Positions 22,400 through 32,575 of a stretch of 58,060 bases of DNA are shown piece after piece. The notes beneath the pieces were generated by a model. It was not told the origin of the DNA. It searched no databases and saw only the letters and a program-made list of their open reading frames with translations. The translations under genes and the position numbers were made by a program. Numbering within the stretch: the first letter of the stretch is position 1; every line of letters starts with the position of its first letter. Source of the stretch: Gammaproteobacteria bacterium RIFOXYD12_FULL_61_37 (lineage in GTDB: Bacteria > Pseudomonadota > Gammaproteobacteria > Chromatiales > Chromatiaceae); assembly GCA_001801995.1 (NCBI GenBank), contig MGZB01000007.1, positions 1 to 58,060 of the forward strand, given 5' to 3'.

Positions 22400-25300
22400 T
22401 TCCCAGGGCGGCATGGCTGCCTGGTCGGTGGGCCATCCGGTAGGGGTGGTGATGATCACCCTGGCCCTCTCGGTGCTGGGGCTCTTCGCCCTGGAGCGGC
22501 TGGGGGTCGATCTGCTGCCCCGCCTCATCTACCCCGAGGTGCGGGTGCGGGTGAACGACCCCGGCGTGCCCGCCTCCATCATGGAGGATCAGGTGACGCG
22601 CCAACTGGAGGAACAGCTCGCCATCACCGAGGACGCCACCGGCATCCAGTCCACCACCACCGAGGGCAGCAGCTCCATCGACCTCAGTTTCCAGTACGGC
22701 AAGGACATCGACATCGCCCTGCGCGACGCCTCCACCCGCCTCGACCGGGCCAAACGCTTCCTGCCGGACAGCATCGAGCCGCCGACCATCTACAAGCGCG
22801 ACCCCTCCCAGGCACCGGCGGTGGAGTATGTAGTCGCCTCGGCCCTGCTCGGTCCGGTGGAGGTGCGGGACTGGACCGACTACAGCCTGGGCAAATGGCT
22901 GCTCAACCTGCCCGGCGTCGCCGCCGCCGAGGTGGGCGGCGGCCTGGTGCGCGAGGTGGAGATCCGGGCCGACCAACTGCGCCTGGCAGGCCTGGGGCTG
23001 GACATCGACAACCTCGCCACCCAGATCGGCCAGTCGAACCGGGAAACGCCCGCCGGGCGGCTCCAGCTCGGCTCCGGGGAGATCGGCGGACGCACCGCAG
23101 GCCGCTTCGAGAGCCTGGCCGAACTGCGCCACCTGCCCATCCCCGTGACCGGCGGCACCCTGCCCCTGGGTGAGCTGACCGAGATCATCGACGGCGCCGA
23201 GGAGGAGCGGGTCCGCATCCGGCTCAACGGCGAGCCGGGGGTCAAGCTATCCATCCAGAAGCAGCCGGGGGCCAATACCGTCGCCGTGGTCGATACGGTG
23301 GAACGCCAGATGGCGGACCTCCAGGCGAAGGGGCTGGTGCCGAAGGAGATCAGCATTCACCCGGTGGACGATCAGGCCCGTTATGTCCGCCAATCCCTGA
23401 ACAACGCGGTGGAATCGGCCCTGGGCGGCGCCCTGCTGGCCATGGTCACGGTCTACCTCTTCCTCGGCGACCTGCGCCGCACCCTGATCATCGGCAGCGC
23501 CATCCCGGTCGCGATTTTAGTGACATTCATCCTCATGGCCGCCGGCGGCCTGACCCTCAACATCATGAGCCTAGGTGGGCTGGCCCTGGGGGTGGGCATG
23601 CTGGTGGACTGCGCCATCGTCATGCTGGAGAACATCCAGCGCCATCAGCGGGAGGGCGATCCCGATGCCGCCCGCCGGGGCGCCGCCGAGGTCAACGGCG
23701 CCATCGTCGCCTCCACCACCACCAACCTGGCGGCGGTGCTGCCCTTCCTCTTCATCGGGGGACTGACCGGCCTGCTGTTCCGGGAACTGATCTTCACCAT
23801 CTCCGCCGCCACGGTCGCGGCCCTGCTGGTCGCCCTCACCCTGACCCCGGCCCTGGCCGGCCGCATCGGCCAAGAAAGCGGCGACAACCCGGTGCGCCAG
23901 GCCACCGACCGTTGGGTCAAGCGCCTGCAAGATCGCTACGGCCTGCTGCTGGAGTGGGTGCTGGGACGGCCCTGGCGCATCATCACCCTTTTCGTCTTGG
24001 GGCTGGTCCTTGCCCTGCCCCTGTTCGACAACGCCAGGGAGGTCTTTCTGCCCGACATGGACGAGGGGCGCGTCACCCTCAGCCTGCACGCCGACCGGGG
24101 CATCAACCTGGAGACCATGGACGCACTGACCCGCCGGGTGGAACAGCTCCTGACCGAACAGCCCGAGACCGACAGCCTCTTCACCACCGTCGGCGGCCGG
24201 GTCTACGGCCGTTCCCAGATCGAGGCGGCCAATGAGTCCAGCATCCAGATCCGGCTCAAGCCCCTTTCCGAACGCGGCGGCATCGGCAGCAAGGCGTGGA
24301 TCGGCCGGGTCAAGTCAGCCATCGACAAGCTGGGCATGGCGGGGGTGCGGGTCAGCCTGCGCGTCCCCGGCATTCGCGGCATCCGCCTGAGCCAGGGCGA
24401 AGACGACCTGAGCCTGCGCCTCCAGGGCACGGACCTGGATCTGCTGGAAAAACTGGCCAGCGAAACGGCCCAACGGCTGGGCCAAATCAAGGGGCTGACC
24501 AACATCGAGCATTCCTCCGAGGAACATACCCTAGAGCTGGCTGTGCGGGTGGATCGCGAGCGGGCCGCCCGCTATGGCCTGGACGTGACCACCATCGGCA
24601 AGGCGGTACGCTTTGCCCTCGACGGCAACCTGATCACCGACTATCTGGAAAGCGACCGCCGCATCGAGGTGCGGCTCCGGCTCGACCGGCGCGACGTGGC
24701 CAATCCGGAAGACCTCAACGACCTGGTGCTGTTCAGCCGCAACGAGCCCCGCGTCCCGGTCCGGCTGGCCGAGCTGGCGACCGTCGAGCTGGTGACGACC
24801 CCCGCCACCATCCGCCGCGACCGGCAGCAGCGCATCGTCGAGATCAACGCCAGCCTCACCGGCGAACGTCCCATGGGCGTGGTGCATCGGGAGGTCAAGG
24901 CGCTGATCGGGCAAACCGCACTGCCCCCCGGCTACAGTCTCTACGAGGCCGGCAGCTTCGAATCCCTCCAGGAGGGCCGCCGCATGGGGCAGATGCTGCT
25001 TGGGCTGGCCCTGTTCCTGGTCTTCGCCGTCATGGCGGTGCAATACGAATCCCTGCGCAACCCGCTGGTAATCATCCTCGGCGTCCCCTTCGCCGTCACC
25101 GGCGTGGCCGGCGGACTGCTGGTCAGCGGCCTGCCGCTCTCCATGCCCGTCTGGATGGGGCTCATCATGCTGGCCGGCATCGTCGTCAACAACGCCATCG
25201 TCCTGGTGGAATACATCGAGATCCTGCGGCGGCAAGGGGTGGAGATGGGCCGCGCCATCGTCGATGGCGCCCGGCTGAGGCTGCGCCCCATCCTTATGAC

Positions 25301-25466
25301 CACCCTTACCACCGTCACCGGCATGCTCCCCCTCGCCCTCGCTTGGGGCGAAGGGGCCGAGATGCTGCAACCCCTGGCCGTCACCATCGTCTCGGGGCTC
25401 AGTTTCTCGCTGCTGGTAAGTCTGTTGCTGATTCCGGTGATTTACCGGTTATTGGGGCGAGGGTAG
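22392..25466 (+). CDS. RND-family efflux permease (AcrB/HAE1-like)
   Basis: 1024 aa inner-membrane pump of normal length, with the duplicated RND topology: transmembrane segments at about 15-35, 340-540, 545 and 860-1020 separated by two periplasmic porter domains. In transmembrane helix 4 the proton-relay motif reads GMLVDCAIVMLEN: Asp406 is kept but the neighbouring residue, Asp in AcrB, is Cys407. Overlaps the adaptor gene by 8 bp (ATGAGTAA). Substrate not deducible; drug or solvent efflux is most likely from the family. Confidence 0.92.
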   Translation: MSNSQGGMAAWSVGHPVGVVMITLALSVLGLFALERLGVDLLPRLIYPEVRVRVNDPGVPASIMEDQVTRQLEEQLAITEDATGIQSTTTEGSSSIDLSFQYGKDIDIALRDASTRLDRAKRFLPDSIEPPTIYKRDPSQAPAVEYVVASALLGPVEVRDWTDYSLGKWLLNLPGVAAAEVGGGLVREVEIRADQLRLAGLGLDIDNLATQIGQSNRETPAGRLQLGSGEIGGRTAGRFESLAELRHLPIPVTGGTLPLGELTEIIDGAEEERVRIRLNGEPGVKLSIQKQPGANTVAVVDTVERQMADLQAKGLVPKEISIHPVDDQARYVRQSLNNAVESALGGALLAMVTVYLFLGDLRRTLIIGSAIPVAILVTFILMAAGGLTLNIMSLGGLALGVGMLVDCAIVMLENIQRHQREGDPDAARRGAAEVNGAIVASTTTNLAAVLPFLFIGGLTGLLFRELIFTISAATVAALLVALTLTPALAGRIGQESGDNPVRQATDRWVKRLQDRYGLLLEWVLGRPWRIITLFVLGLVLALPLFDNAREVFLPDMDEGRVTLSLHADRGINLETMDALTRRVEQLLTEQPETDSLFTTVGGRVYGRSQIEAANESSIQIRLKPLSERGGIGSKAWIGRVKSAIDKLGMAGVRVSLRVPGIRGIRLSQGEDDLSLRLQGTDLDLLEKLASETAQRLGQIKGLTNIEHSSEEHTLELAVRVDRERAARYGLDVTTIGKAVRFALDGNLITDYLESDRRIEVRLRLDRRDVANPEDLNDLVLFSRNEPRVPVRLAELATVELVTTPATIRRDRQQRIVEINASLTGERPMGVVHREVKALIGQTALPPGYSLYEAGSFESLQEGRRMGQMLLGLALFLVFAVMAVQYESLRNPLVIILGVPFAVTGVAGGLLVSGLPLSMPVWMGLIMLAGIVVNNAIVLVEYIEILRRQGVEMGRAIVDGARLRLRPILMTTLTTVTGMLPLALAWGEGAEMLQPLAVTIVSGLSFSLLVSLLLIPVIYRLLGRG

Positions 25467-25573
25467 GGATAGGCGCCGGCGCAAAGGACAGAGCCAAGCC
25501 CCCCAAGGAGGGGACGATCACGGGACCAGAAGCGGTTGTTTGGGTGGGGGAGCACCGTCCCGCCCCATGATCG

Positions 25574-25855
25574 TCACCAATAGTGAAACCGGGTTCCCAT
25601 TCCCCTCTCGACGACGGGCATCTCCCGATCGAAAGCTCCGGCGAGGACATCGTCGAGCAGTCGGGAGGTGGCCGTGGGGGAATCCTTGATCAAGGCATCG
25701 CCGGAGAGGCGTTCCCTGTCGCGCCAATGCTTGAGCCAACGCAGTGAGACGGGCCCCCTCAGGGCGCCGCGCAACACAATATAGTATTGGCTCTTCAACA
25801 TCAGGATTTCCTCATCTACCAGGAGAGGCTGGTTGAGTGATTTAATCATGGACAT
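25574..25855 (-). CDS. Hypothetical small protein
   Basis: 93 aa, unrecognised. It has a hydrophobic/aromatic stretch SQYYIVLRGALRGPVSLRWL followed by a basic, charged middle and an ending MGTRFHYW. No signal peptide or metal-binding motif. ATG 25855 is used; 25849 is an equal alternative. It stands alone, converging on the RND permease gene. Coding bias looks reasonable and no other gene competes for the DNA, but it could be spurious. Confidence 0.5.
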   Translation of the reverse strand: MSMIKSLNQPLLVDEEILMLKSQYYIVLRGALRGPVSLRWLKHWRDRERLSGDALIKDSPTATSRLLDDVLAGAFDREMPVVERGMGTRFHYW

Positions 25856-26537
25856 TAGCGGTGCCGCAATGGATATTTTTATTTACAGCAGCCCCTAATA
25901 TAGCTTTTCTCAACAGCGAAATTTACAACAGACGAACGTCAATAATTGTATATTGTCGGCTTTCCGGCACATATAAGAATACCGATATTCCCCCGCGCCA
26001 CCGCCTCTTCCATGATTCGCCATCTTCTTGACAGATAGATAATAATTGACGCCTTTTCAGCGTGCCGCTTCCCCTTCCTACTTTTCATCCGGGACAACCG
26101 CGGAGGGAAAACAACTTCACATCCTAATGGATGACTCATACATCGATTAGCCCAGGCTGGCTTGGGATCTTCAGTTGCAAGCAGTGTGGTTGCGCCCGTT
26201 TTTTTGGGCTTCTAGGGCCGCTTATTCACCTGTCTTGGTCCCTGCCGGCAATACTCACCAAAAGGCCGGGTTCGAAAGCGGCGCCGAAAGGGGTATCATG
26301 GGACGCAATTCATCTTGCAGGCTGTACCTGGTACCCCTAAAAATCCCATTTTCGTTACCATGCTGCGTTGCTCACAAAAAATTACTCCTTACATATCAGA
26401 TATATGCGCGTTACAATTTTTTATTCGGTGCATCCTTGCACCTCCCCCGTCGGGCTCGCGTGAAAATCTGTTCCAGACAGATTTTTATTCGCGCCTTGCC
26501 TGGTTTAGAAACTTGAATTTTTAGAGGTGCCCTACCC
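25856..26537. other. AT-rich intergenic region of 680 bp without a recognisable gene
   Basis: Composition is clearly lower in GC than the flanks. Short open frames here (up to 113 codons) lack family features and start signals and are not annotated. The right part (26330-26533) looks like a small non-autonomous mobile element; inside it are short palindromes (GTGCATCCTTGCAC, CTGTTCCAGACAG). Confidence 0.6.
26330..26533. repeat. MITE-like element with imperfect terminal inverted repeats
   Basis: The left end GGTACCCCTAAAAATCCC and the right end GAATTTTTAGAGGTGCCCT are inverted copies differing at a few positions. Nothing inside encodes a transposase. The right-end motif recurs, inverted, at 46385-46403 after dapA, and both sites also carry a GTGCATCC(T)TGCAC palindrome, which points to a dispersed repeat family. 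Confidence 0.45.
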
Positions 26538-26843
26538 ATGGATACTTTCGTCGTTTGGGCAATCATCGCCCTCTTTTACGCGCCACTGCACTTTCTGCCG
26601 CCGGCACTGATCGTCTTTTTCCGCCACGCGGGCGAACCCGGACTGCGCCGCGAACGGCTGATCGCCACCGCCCTGGACTGCACCTTCTCCATGGCCGCCG
26701 CCTTTGGCCTGGTCGTCTCTCTGGCGGGCCAGGACATCTCTGTCGCCATGCTCGTCCTGCTAGTCTCCATGTTCACTCCCTATATCCGCCTCTTTTTGCT
26801 CCGCCCCCGTTCGGCCGAACTGGCGATGGAAGAGGCCGAATAG
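26538..26843 (+). CDS. Hypothetical small membrane protein
   Basis: 101 aa with three predicted transmembrane stretches (about 4-27, 44-62 and 66-85) separated by a basic, RRERL-containing loop, and an acidic C-terminal tail. Not a recognised family. The start lies directly after the MITE-like repeat, whose AGAGGTG can act as ribosome binding site. The next gene follows after about 110 bp on the same strand. Confidence 0.55.
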   Translation: MDTFVVWAIIALFYAPLHFLPPALIVFFRHAGEPGLRRERLIATALDCTFSMAAAFGLVVSLAGQDISVAMLVLLVSMFTPYIRLFLLRPRSAELAMEEAE

Positions 26844-26954
26844 ATCATCCGAACGCCGGCACAGCGTTGAAAGCGTTTGAAATTAATACTAATCTGCGTT
26901 AATTGGGATAGTTAACCCAGAAGCAACAAGGCAAGAGAAGACGTGGAGTTACCC

Positions 26955-27476
26955 ATGGTCATAGATCAAAATCTGGCAAACCGCTTCATTGCCCAATACA
27001 AGGAATTTTTGCTCCATATTCACGCCGTGGAGATTGGGGATGGTAATGATTCGGGGCTTATCAAACGGCTTTCAGCGGCGCGGAACTGCTATCTCTCAGA
27101 GCGCCAAAAGTACAACGATTATCTGGACGGCGAACCGGGATACGACTCCGATATCAAGGCCGCCATCAAATCCCTGGACGTGGCCGACTGGGCCTATCTC
27201 CGCGACACCGAGCATTTTTCCCTGTTCGTGAAGTCCAACGGCACCGTCGGCATGGCCGTGATCGGCCTGACCCAGCCGATCAAGGAGATCTTCGGCTGCG
27301 AGGGTCTTTATCTCAGGACCGGCATCGTCCAATTGGGCGGCCACTACACCATCGACGGTATCATCGCCGACCCGGTGAAGCTGGGTGAGGGCTATCAAAC
27401 CACCTACGGCAAGGCGTTCACCAAACTGGTGGAACGGGGCGGGTTCCACGAAACCCCGCAAACCGTCCCCCCGTAA
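26955..27476 (+). CDS. Hypothetical protein
   Basis: 173 aa from ATG 26955; a GTG at 26943 is also in frame, but the GGAG at 26944-26947 is ideally spaced for the ATG. The protein is soluble, with a helical N-terminal half (NRFIAQYKEFLLHI, basic/aromatic) and a beta-rich C-terminal half (FSLFVKSNGTVGMAVIGLT, GGHYTIDGIIADPV). No signal peptide or catalytic motif recognised. Neighbours are a small membrane protein and ubiT; no functional link is evident. Confidence 0.7.
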   Translation: MVIDQNLANRFIAQYKEFLLHIHAVEIGDGNDSGLIKRLSAARNCYLSERQKYNDYLDGEPGYDSDIKAAIKSLDVADWAYLRDTEHFSLFVKSNGTVGMAVIGLTQPIKEIFGCEGLYLRTGIVQLGGHYTIDGIIADPVKLGEGYQTTYGKAFTKLVERGGFHETPQTVPP

Positions 27477-27576
27477 AATGAGAGATAGGCAGGATCCAAC
27501 AGCTCTTTTCCTGTAAATCCTATTTAAAGTTGTGAGAATATCCCCCCCTTATTTCGTGAAGTGAGCACTGATAGAG

Positions 27577-28065
27577 ATGACCCTGACAGCCCCCGCCATC
27601 GGCTCGCCAATCAAGCTGCCCTTCCCCTTGGCCCTGCCCTTCCGGATCCTGCCTGACCGTATCCACAGCCGGGTCATGGCGGGTGCGCTCAACAAGATCC
27701 TTGCAGAGTATTTGCGCGAAGGGGAGCTGGATATGCTGGAAGGCCGCACCCTGCGGGTCGAGATCAAGGACGCCCATCTGGGGTACAACCTCACCTGTGC
27801 CGAGAAGCGGTTGACGTATTCCAACCGCCCGGCCGATGTCACCATGAGCGGCGACATGCATGCCTTCCTCTTGATGCTGACCCGCCGCGAGGACCCAGAC
27901 ACCCTATTCTTCCAGCGCCGTCTCAGTATTCAGGGCGATACCGGCCTCGGCCTCAGCGTCAAGAATTTCCTGGACAGCCTCGACTGGGATAGCCTGCCCC
28001 TGCCCAATGTTGCGCAAAAGGGTTTGGAGCAGGCACTGAACATCTATCAGAAACTGTTCGGGTGA
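27577..28065 (+). CDS. ubiT: UbiT-like SCP2-domain protein (anaerobic ubiquinone synthesis)
   Basis: 162 aa, a single SCP2 lipid-binding domain (about 40-140) with the UbiT/YhbT-style features LEGRTLRVEIKDAHL, DVTMSGD and FFQRRLSIQGDTGLGL. UbiT is thought to carry ubiquinone intermediates during oxygen-independent synthesis with UbiU and UbiV, which are not adjacent here. Oxygen-independent quinone synthesis suits an organism that fixes nitrogen and oxidises sulfur at low oxygen. A 5'-proximal start is unambiguous. Confidence 0.82.
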   Translation: MTLTAPAIGSPIKLPFPLALPFRILPDRIHSRVMAGALNKILAEYLREGELDMLEGRTLRVEIKDAHLGYNLTCAEKRLTYSNRPADVTMSGDMHAFLLMLTRREDPDTLFFQRRLSIQGDTGLGLSVKNFLDSLDWDSLPLPNVAQKGLEQALNIYQKLFG

Positions 28066-28080
28066 GACCATCCCCTCGCC

Positions 28081-28110
28081 AGCCTTCCTTTCACGGACCG
28101 AAAGAAGGCT
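28081..28110 (+). terminator. Hairpin after ubiT
   Basis: AGCCTTCcTTTC and GAAAgAAGGCT form a long imperfect stem around a 7-nt loop, 15 bp after the ubiT stop. There is no clear T-run, so it is a probable but weak terminator or an mRNA 3'-end stabiliser. Confidence 0.45.
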
Positions 28111-28189
28111 TGATTCCCTGGGAAACCAACCCCATCATTCGGCTGTCGAACAATCAGTTTCGCCAATAAACCGAGGAGATCGAGTTTTT

Positions 28190-28858
28190 ATGAACCGTTA
28201 CAACCTGTCCATGGAGCGTTCGCAAGAATCCGTGCTCTCCACCAACAAGCTGGTGAAGAACACCTACATGCTGCTGTCGGCCACGCTGATCTGGAGCGCC
28301 CTGCTGGCGGTCGTCTCCATGGCACTGGCGCCCTCCCCCTTCATCTCCCTGGCCACTTCGCTCGGCGCCCTGGCACTGATGTGGTTCGTGCTGCCGCGCA
28401 CGGCCGAGACCGCCAACGGTATCTGGGTGGTCTTCGCCATCACCGGGCTGCTGGGTTTCGGATTGGGTCCCATGCTGAATCACTACGCAGCCCTTTCCAA
28501 CGGCCCGCAGATCATCGCCACCGCCTTCGGCGGCACGGGTGTCATCTTCCTGGGCCTTTCGGGCTATGCCCTGACCACCAAGCGCGACTTCAGCTTCATG
28601 GGCGGCTTCATCTTCGCCGGCATGCTGGTGGTGATGTTCGCTTCCCTGGTCACCCTCTTCTTCCCCATGCCGGCCCTGAGCCTGGCGATCTCCGCCGTGG
28701 TGATCCTGCTCATGTCCGGCTACATTCTGTTCGAAACCAGCCAGATGGTGAGCGGCGTCCAGACCAACTACATCCTGGCGACCGTCAGTCTCTACCTGTC
28801 GATCCTGAACATCTTCACCAGCCTGTTACAGTTGCTGGGCGTACTCGGCGACGACTGA
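28190..28858 (+). CDS. Bax inhibitor-1/YccA-family membrane protein
   Basis: 222 aa with seven transmembrane segments from residue 27 onward. Family features include a charged N-terminus (SVLSTNKLVKNTY), the LSGYALTTKRDFSFMGG loop, and the last segments with the paired motif GYILFETSQMVSG. E. coli YccA is a substrate and modulator of the FtsH protease; other members are pH-gated calcium leak channels. It is followed by a strong terminator. Which role applies here is unknown. Confidence 0.9.
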   Translation: MNRYNLSMERSQESVLSTNKLVKNTYMLLSATLIWSALLAVVSMALAPSPFISLATSLGALALMWFVLPRTAETANGIWVVFAITGLLGFGLGPMLNHYAALSNGPQIIATAFGGTGVIFLGLSGYALTTKRDFSFMGGFIFAGMLVVMFASLVTLFFPMPALSLAISAVVILLMSGYILFETSQMVSGVQTNYILATVSLYLSILNIFTSLLQLLGVLGDD

Positions 28859-28881
28859 ATCTGAACGCGATCCGGCCCAAC

Positions 28882-28904
28882 AAACCCCGGCCCTGCCGGG
28901 GTTT
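28882..28904 (+). terminator. Rho-independent terminator after the YccA-family gene
   Basis: AAACCCCGG and CCGGGGTTT form a perfect 9-bp stem with loop CCCTG, followed by CTTTTC. It lies just upstream of a small membrane protein gene at 28925. Confidence 0.85.
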
Positions 28905-28924
28905 CTTTTCTTGAGGTATCGAAA

Positions 28925-29110
28925 ATGGACGGCGACTGGACAAAGATTCTCTCTGCCATTCTGATCATCGGCTGGATCATCTTTCTTTGGCCGAGGGCCA
29001 GGCATTGGATGAATAACAGCCCGAAAGCCGAGGCGGGGGATTGGCAGGCGGTCTTGCTGCCGCTGCTGCTGGTGGCGGGATTTGTCTTACTGCTGATTAT
29101 GATGGTTTGA
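28925..29110 (+). CDS. Small two-helix membrane protein
   Basis: 61 aa. Two transmembrane helices (about 8-22, ILSAILIIGWIIFLW, and 42-60) are joined by a short polar loop with AEAGDW. Unrecognised, but the clean double-helix pattern, a GAGG before the start and a free position between terminators support it as real. Small proteins like this often modulate membrane complexes; nothing here identifies a partner. Confidence 0.6.
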   Translation: MDGDWTKILSAILIIGWIIFLWPRARHWMNNSPKAEAGDWQAVLLPLLLVAGFVLLLIMMV

Positions 29111-29167
29111 ACGGCAGACTTGCCAGGAACGGCAAGTCCGCATGTTCCCCAATAGAAAAACGGACAC

Positions 29168-29183
29168 GCCCTCTTGCGAGGGC
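29168..29183 (-). terminator. Hairpin after the RRM gene
   Basis: On the minus strand GCCCTC-GCAA-GAGGGC forms a stable tetraloop hairpin, followed after eight bases by five T. Likely terminator for the RNA-binding protein gene. Confidence 0.6.
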
Positions 29184-29231
29184 ATGCCGCTTGACTACCG
29201 GTTCAAAAGCGCCTGGGAACCGAGAGAAAAC

Positions 29232-29531
29232 TCAGCGCCGGAAACCGCCGCCACCACCACGAGGACCACCGCCACGGGGGCCATTGTCTTCGCGGGGACG
29301 CGCTTCGTTGACTCGCAAAGGACGACCCGCCATATCGGTACCGTTAAGTGCCTCGATAGCTGTCTTGGCCGCCGAGCTGTCATCCATCTCCACAAAACCA
29401 AAACCCTTTGAACGGTTGGTTTCGCGGTCGATGACGACCTTCGCCGAGGAAACGGCGCCGTACTCGACAAAAAGCTTTCTCAGTTCTTCATCCCGCATTG
29501 AATAGGGCAGGTTACCCACATAGATATTCAT
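29232..29531 (-). CDS. RRM-domain RNA-binding protein
   Basis: 99 aa. A single RNA recognition motif: RNP2 is IYVGNL (3-8) and RNP1 is KGFGFVEM (42-49), followed by a Gly/Arg-rich tail (PRGGGPRGGGGGFRR) typical of the small cold-inducible Rbp proteins of cyanobacteria and proteobacteria. It binds single-stranded RNA and acts as a chaperone or post-transcriptional regulator. A 230-bp upstream spacer separates it from serS and may hold a long leader, as in cold-regulated genes; no motif there was identified. Confidence 0.93.
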   Translation of the reverse strand: MNIYVGNLPYSMRDEELRKLFVEYGAVSSAKVVIDRETNRSKGFGFVEMDDSSAAKTAIEALNGTDMAGRPLRVNEARPREDNGPRGGGPRGGGGGFRR

Positions 29532-29758
29532 ATTCTAATCCCAGGCGTTCAATCTCACGAAATCCCAGTAAACCTACCCAACGCCGAAACAGTGGATCCA
29601 CCGAGGGAACGGCGACGCAAACACCCACTGGGCCTCAGCCCGCGACCGGGGTAAACGCTAACCATCACCAAATGCCGGTTTACTTTACCCCGTAATGGTG
29701 CGTCCTGTCGCTATATTTCAGCGGCAGGAGCGCTGTTTTCGGCAAGAAAAGCAGCCCA

Positions 29759-31336
<1,578 letters not shown>

Positions 31337-31340
<4 letters not shown>

Positions 31341-31711
31341 AGCAGTCTCCCGATGAGCACGCCAACCCAGGTTGCGACGAGACAGAGCGCCACGCTCAAC
31401 GCCATATTGGCACCCGCCTTGAGGTATTCGGCCTGTTCGATCAGATTGAAGGTTTCGATGGAGAAGGAAGAAAAGGTCGTGAAACCGCCCAGAAAACCGA
31501 TCAGCAAAAGTGCCCGCAACTCCGGCGCGGCTGCCAGGCGATCATGGAGCATGACAAAGAGGAACCCCATCAGAAAGGAACCGGCCAGATTCACGGCCAG
31601 GGTCCCGTAGGGGAAACCCCGCCCCAGCAAGGCATAAACACCCGTCGATACCCAAAAGCGGAGCAGCGAGCCGACGGCGCCGCCCAGGGCAATGGACAGG
31701 GTTTGGGTCAC
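31337..31711 (-). CDS. crcB: CrcB/FluC fluoride ion channel
   Basis: 124 aa with four transmembrane helices. Family motifs: GGAVGSLLRFW in TM1, TLAVNLAGSF in TM2 with the pore Asn, and GFLGGFTTFSSFSIE in TM3 with the break that carries the phenylalanine box. It forms a dual-topology dimer that exports fluoride. First gene of the crcB-DUF190-serS run. I looked for a fluoride riboswitch upstream and saw none. Confidence 0.94.
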
Positions 31712-31782
31712 GGAACGAATCCTTGGAACAGGTGGAAACCGGCTGCGATTTTACGCGAAAAATGGCCGTCCGACGAAATGGA

Positions 31783-32166
31783 TCAGAGGCAACGCTTGTT
31801 GAGCCTGTCGTCGAAGCTGAACAGATCCAGCCCGTACACCTTGCTTTTCACGCAGAGCAGCGCGTCCACAAAGTCGATGTTTTTGTAGAGGACAAGGTTA
31901 AGTGTTTCAATGAGTTGGAACTTGTCGTCGTTGATGACACCCGTAAACGCGAGGATAATTTTCAGGTCATCGATCACTTCTACCTTCGGCAGTTGGTAAA
32001 ATTTGGTCAGGACAAAAAACGCCTCCATCACGACGCTGTCGAGGATGATGATTTCGGCGTCGCCCCGCTCCACTTGCTCAAACAGCCCGGTGGATTTCGC
32101 CAGAAACTCCGCATGGTCACCCACCAGATAGCGGATGATGATGTTGGCATCAATCAGCAGCGCCAT
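31783..32166 (-). CDS. PIN-domain toxin (VapC-like)
   Basis: 127 aa. The PIN fold is indicated by Asp6 (MALLIDANIIIRYL), a mid-protein acidic residue in VVMEAFF, and the acidic positions NIDFVDALL and FSFDDRLNK, together giving a metal-dependent RNase site. It starts 17 bp inside the end of the upstream antitoxin gene. VapC-type toxins cleave tRNA or rRNA. The pair resembles type II modules but the antitoxin is not a classic VapB. Confidence 0.87.
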   Translation of the reverse strand: MALLIDANIIIRYLVGDHAEFLAKSTGLFEQVERGDAEIIILDSVVMEAFFVLTKFYQLPKVEVIDDLKIILAFTGVINDDKFQLIETLNLVLYKNIDFVDALLCVKSKVYGLDLFSFDDRLNKRCL

Positions 32167-32407
32167 ACTTTTCCTTCATGACCACAAGCAATGCAGTTTC
32201 GCGGGCCTCCTCAAAGGTGGCGTTGCGTAGAGCTGCGGGGATACGGTTGCAGTATTTGCCTGCCAGCCGCCGGGCGTTGTGGGTTGCCAGGCGCGGATAG
32301 ACGGTGGCAATGATTTGCTTACGGCGCTTGTCCAGGATCTGTAACGGCTCGGTGAGCCTAGTGAGAATGGCGATGTTTTTCTGGATTTCGGCGAGTCCGG
32401 CTTGCAT
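32150..32407 (-). CDS. Antitoxin partner of the PIN toxin
   Basis: 85 aa from ATG 32407, chosen because AGGAG (32416-32420) sits 8 bp upstream; the longer frame to 32470 has no such signal. The sequence is basic and helical (IQKNIAIL, KRRKQIIATVYPRL, ARRLAGKYC). No named DNA-binding fold is recognised with certainty. Overlap and order with the PIN gene define the pair. Low-GC promoter with TATAAT at 32445-32450. Confidence 0.72.
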   Translation of the reverse strand: MQAGLAEIQKNIAILTRLTEPLQILDKRRKQIIATVYPRLATHNARRLAGKYCNRIPAALRNATFEEARETALLVVMKEKYGAAD

Positions 32408-32420
32408 AAGGGGCGCTCCT

Positions 32421-32453
32421 ATATATACCGTTCGTAATATATATATTATACGC
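32421..32453 (-). promoter_or_regulatory. Promoter/operator of the PIN toxin-antitoxin pair
   Basis: On the minus strand a TATAAT (32445-32450) lies 38 bp upstream of the antitoxin start, within a very AT-rich block of alternating TATATA on both sides of ACGAACGGT. The repeated TATATA half-sites would suit autoregulation by the antitoxin. No convincing -35 is seen. Confidence 0.4.
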
Positions 32454-32524
32454 CCTGCTTTTGCAACCACATCTCCAGCAATTCCTGCAATGCAGTGTGC
32501 CAGAGCTTGCTACTTCATCCCAAA

Positions 32525-32550
32525 AAAGAGGCCCCTTGCGGGGCCTCTTT
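32525..32550 (-). terminator. Rho-independent terminator after sat
   Basis: AAAGAGGCCCC and GGGGCCTCTTT form a perfect 11-bp stem with a TTGC loop and a T-run on the minus strand, starting 26 bp after the sat stop. It may work in both directions. Confidence 0.92.
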
Positions 32551-32575
32551 CACTCTCGAATCCAGGGACGGCCGA

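Noticed and set aside
26131-26524. Short plus-strand open frames (up to 113 codons) in the AT-rich spacer
   Set aside because: No start signals or family features; overlapping frames of the MITE-like repeat.
31712-31782. Fluoride riboswitch upstream of crcB
   Set aside because: Expected because of crcB, but the conserved GGNGAUGG...CCGCC...CUGAUG pattern is not seen in the short spacer.
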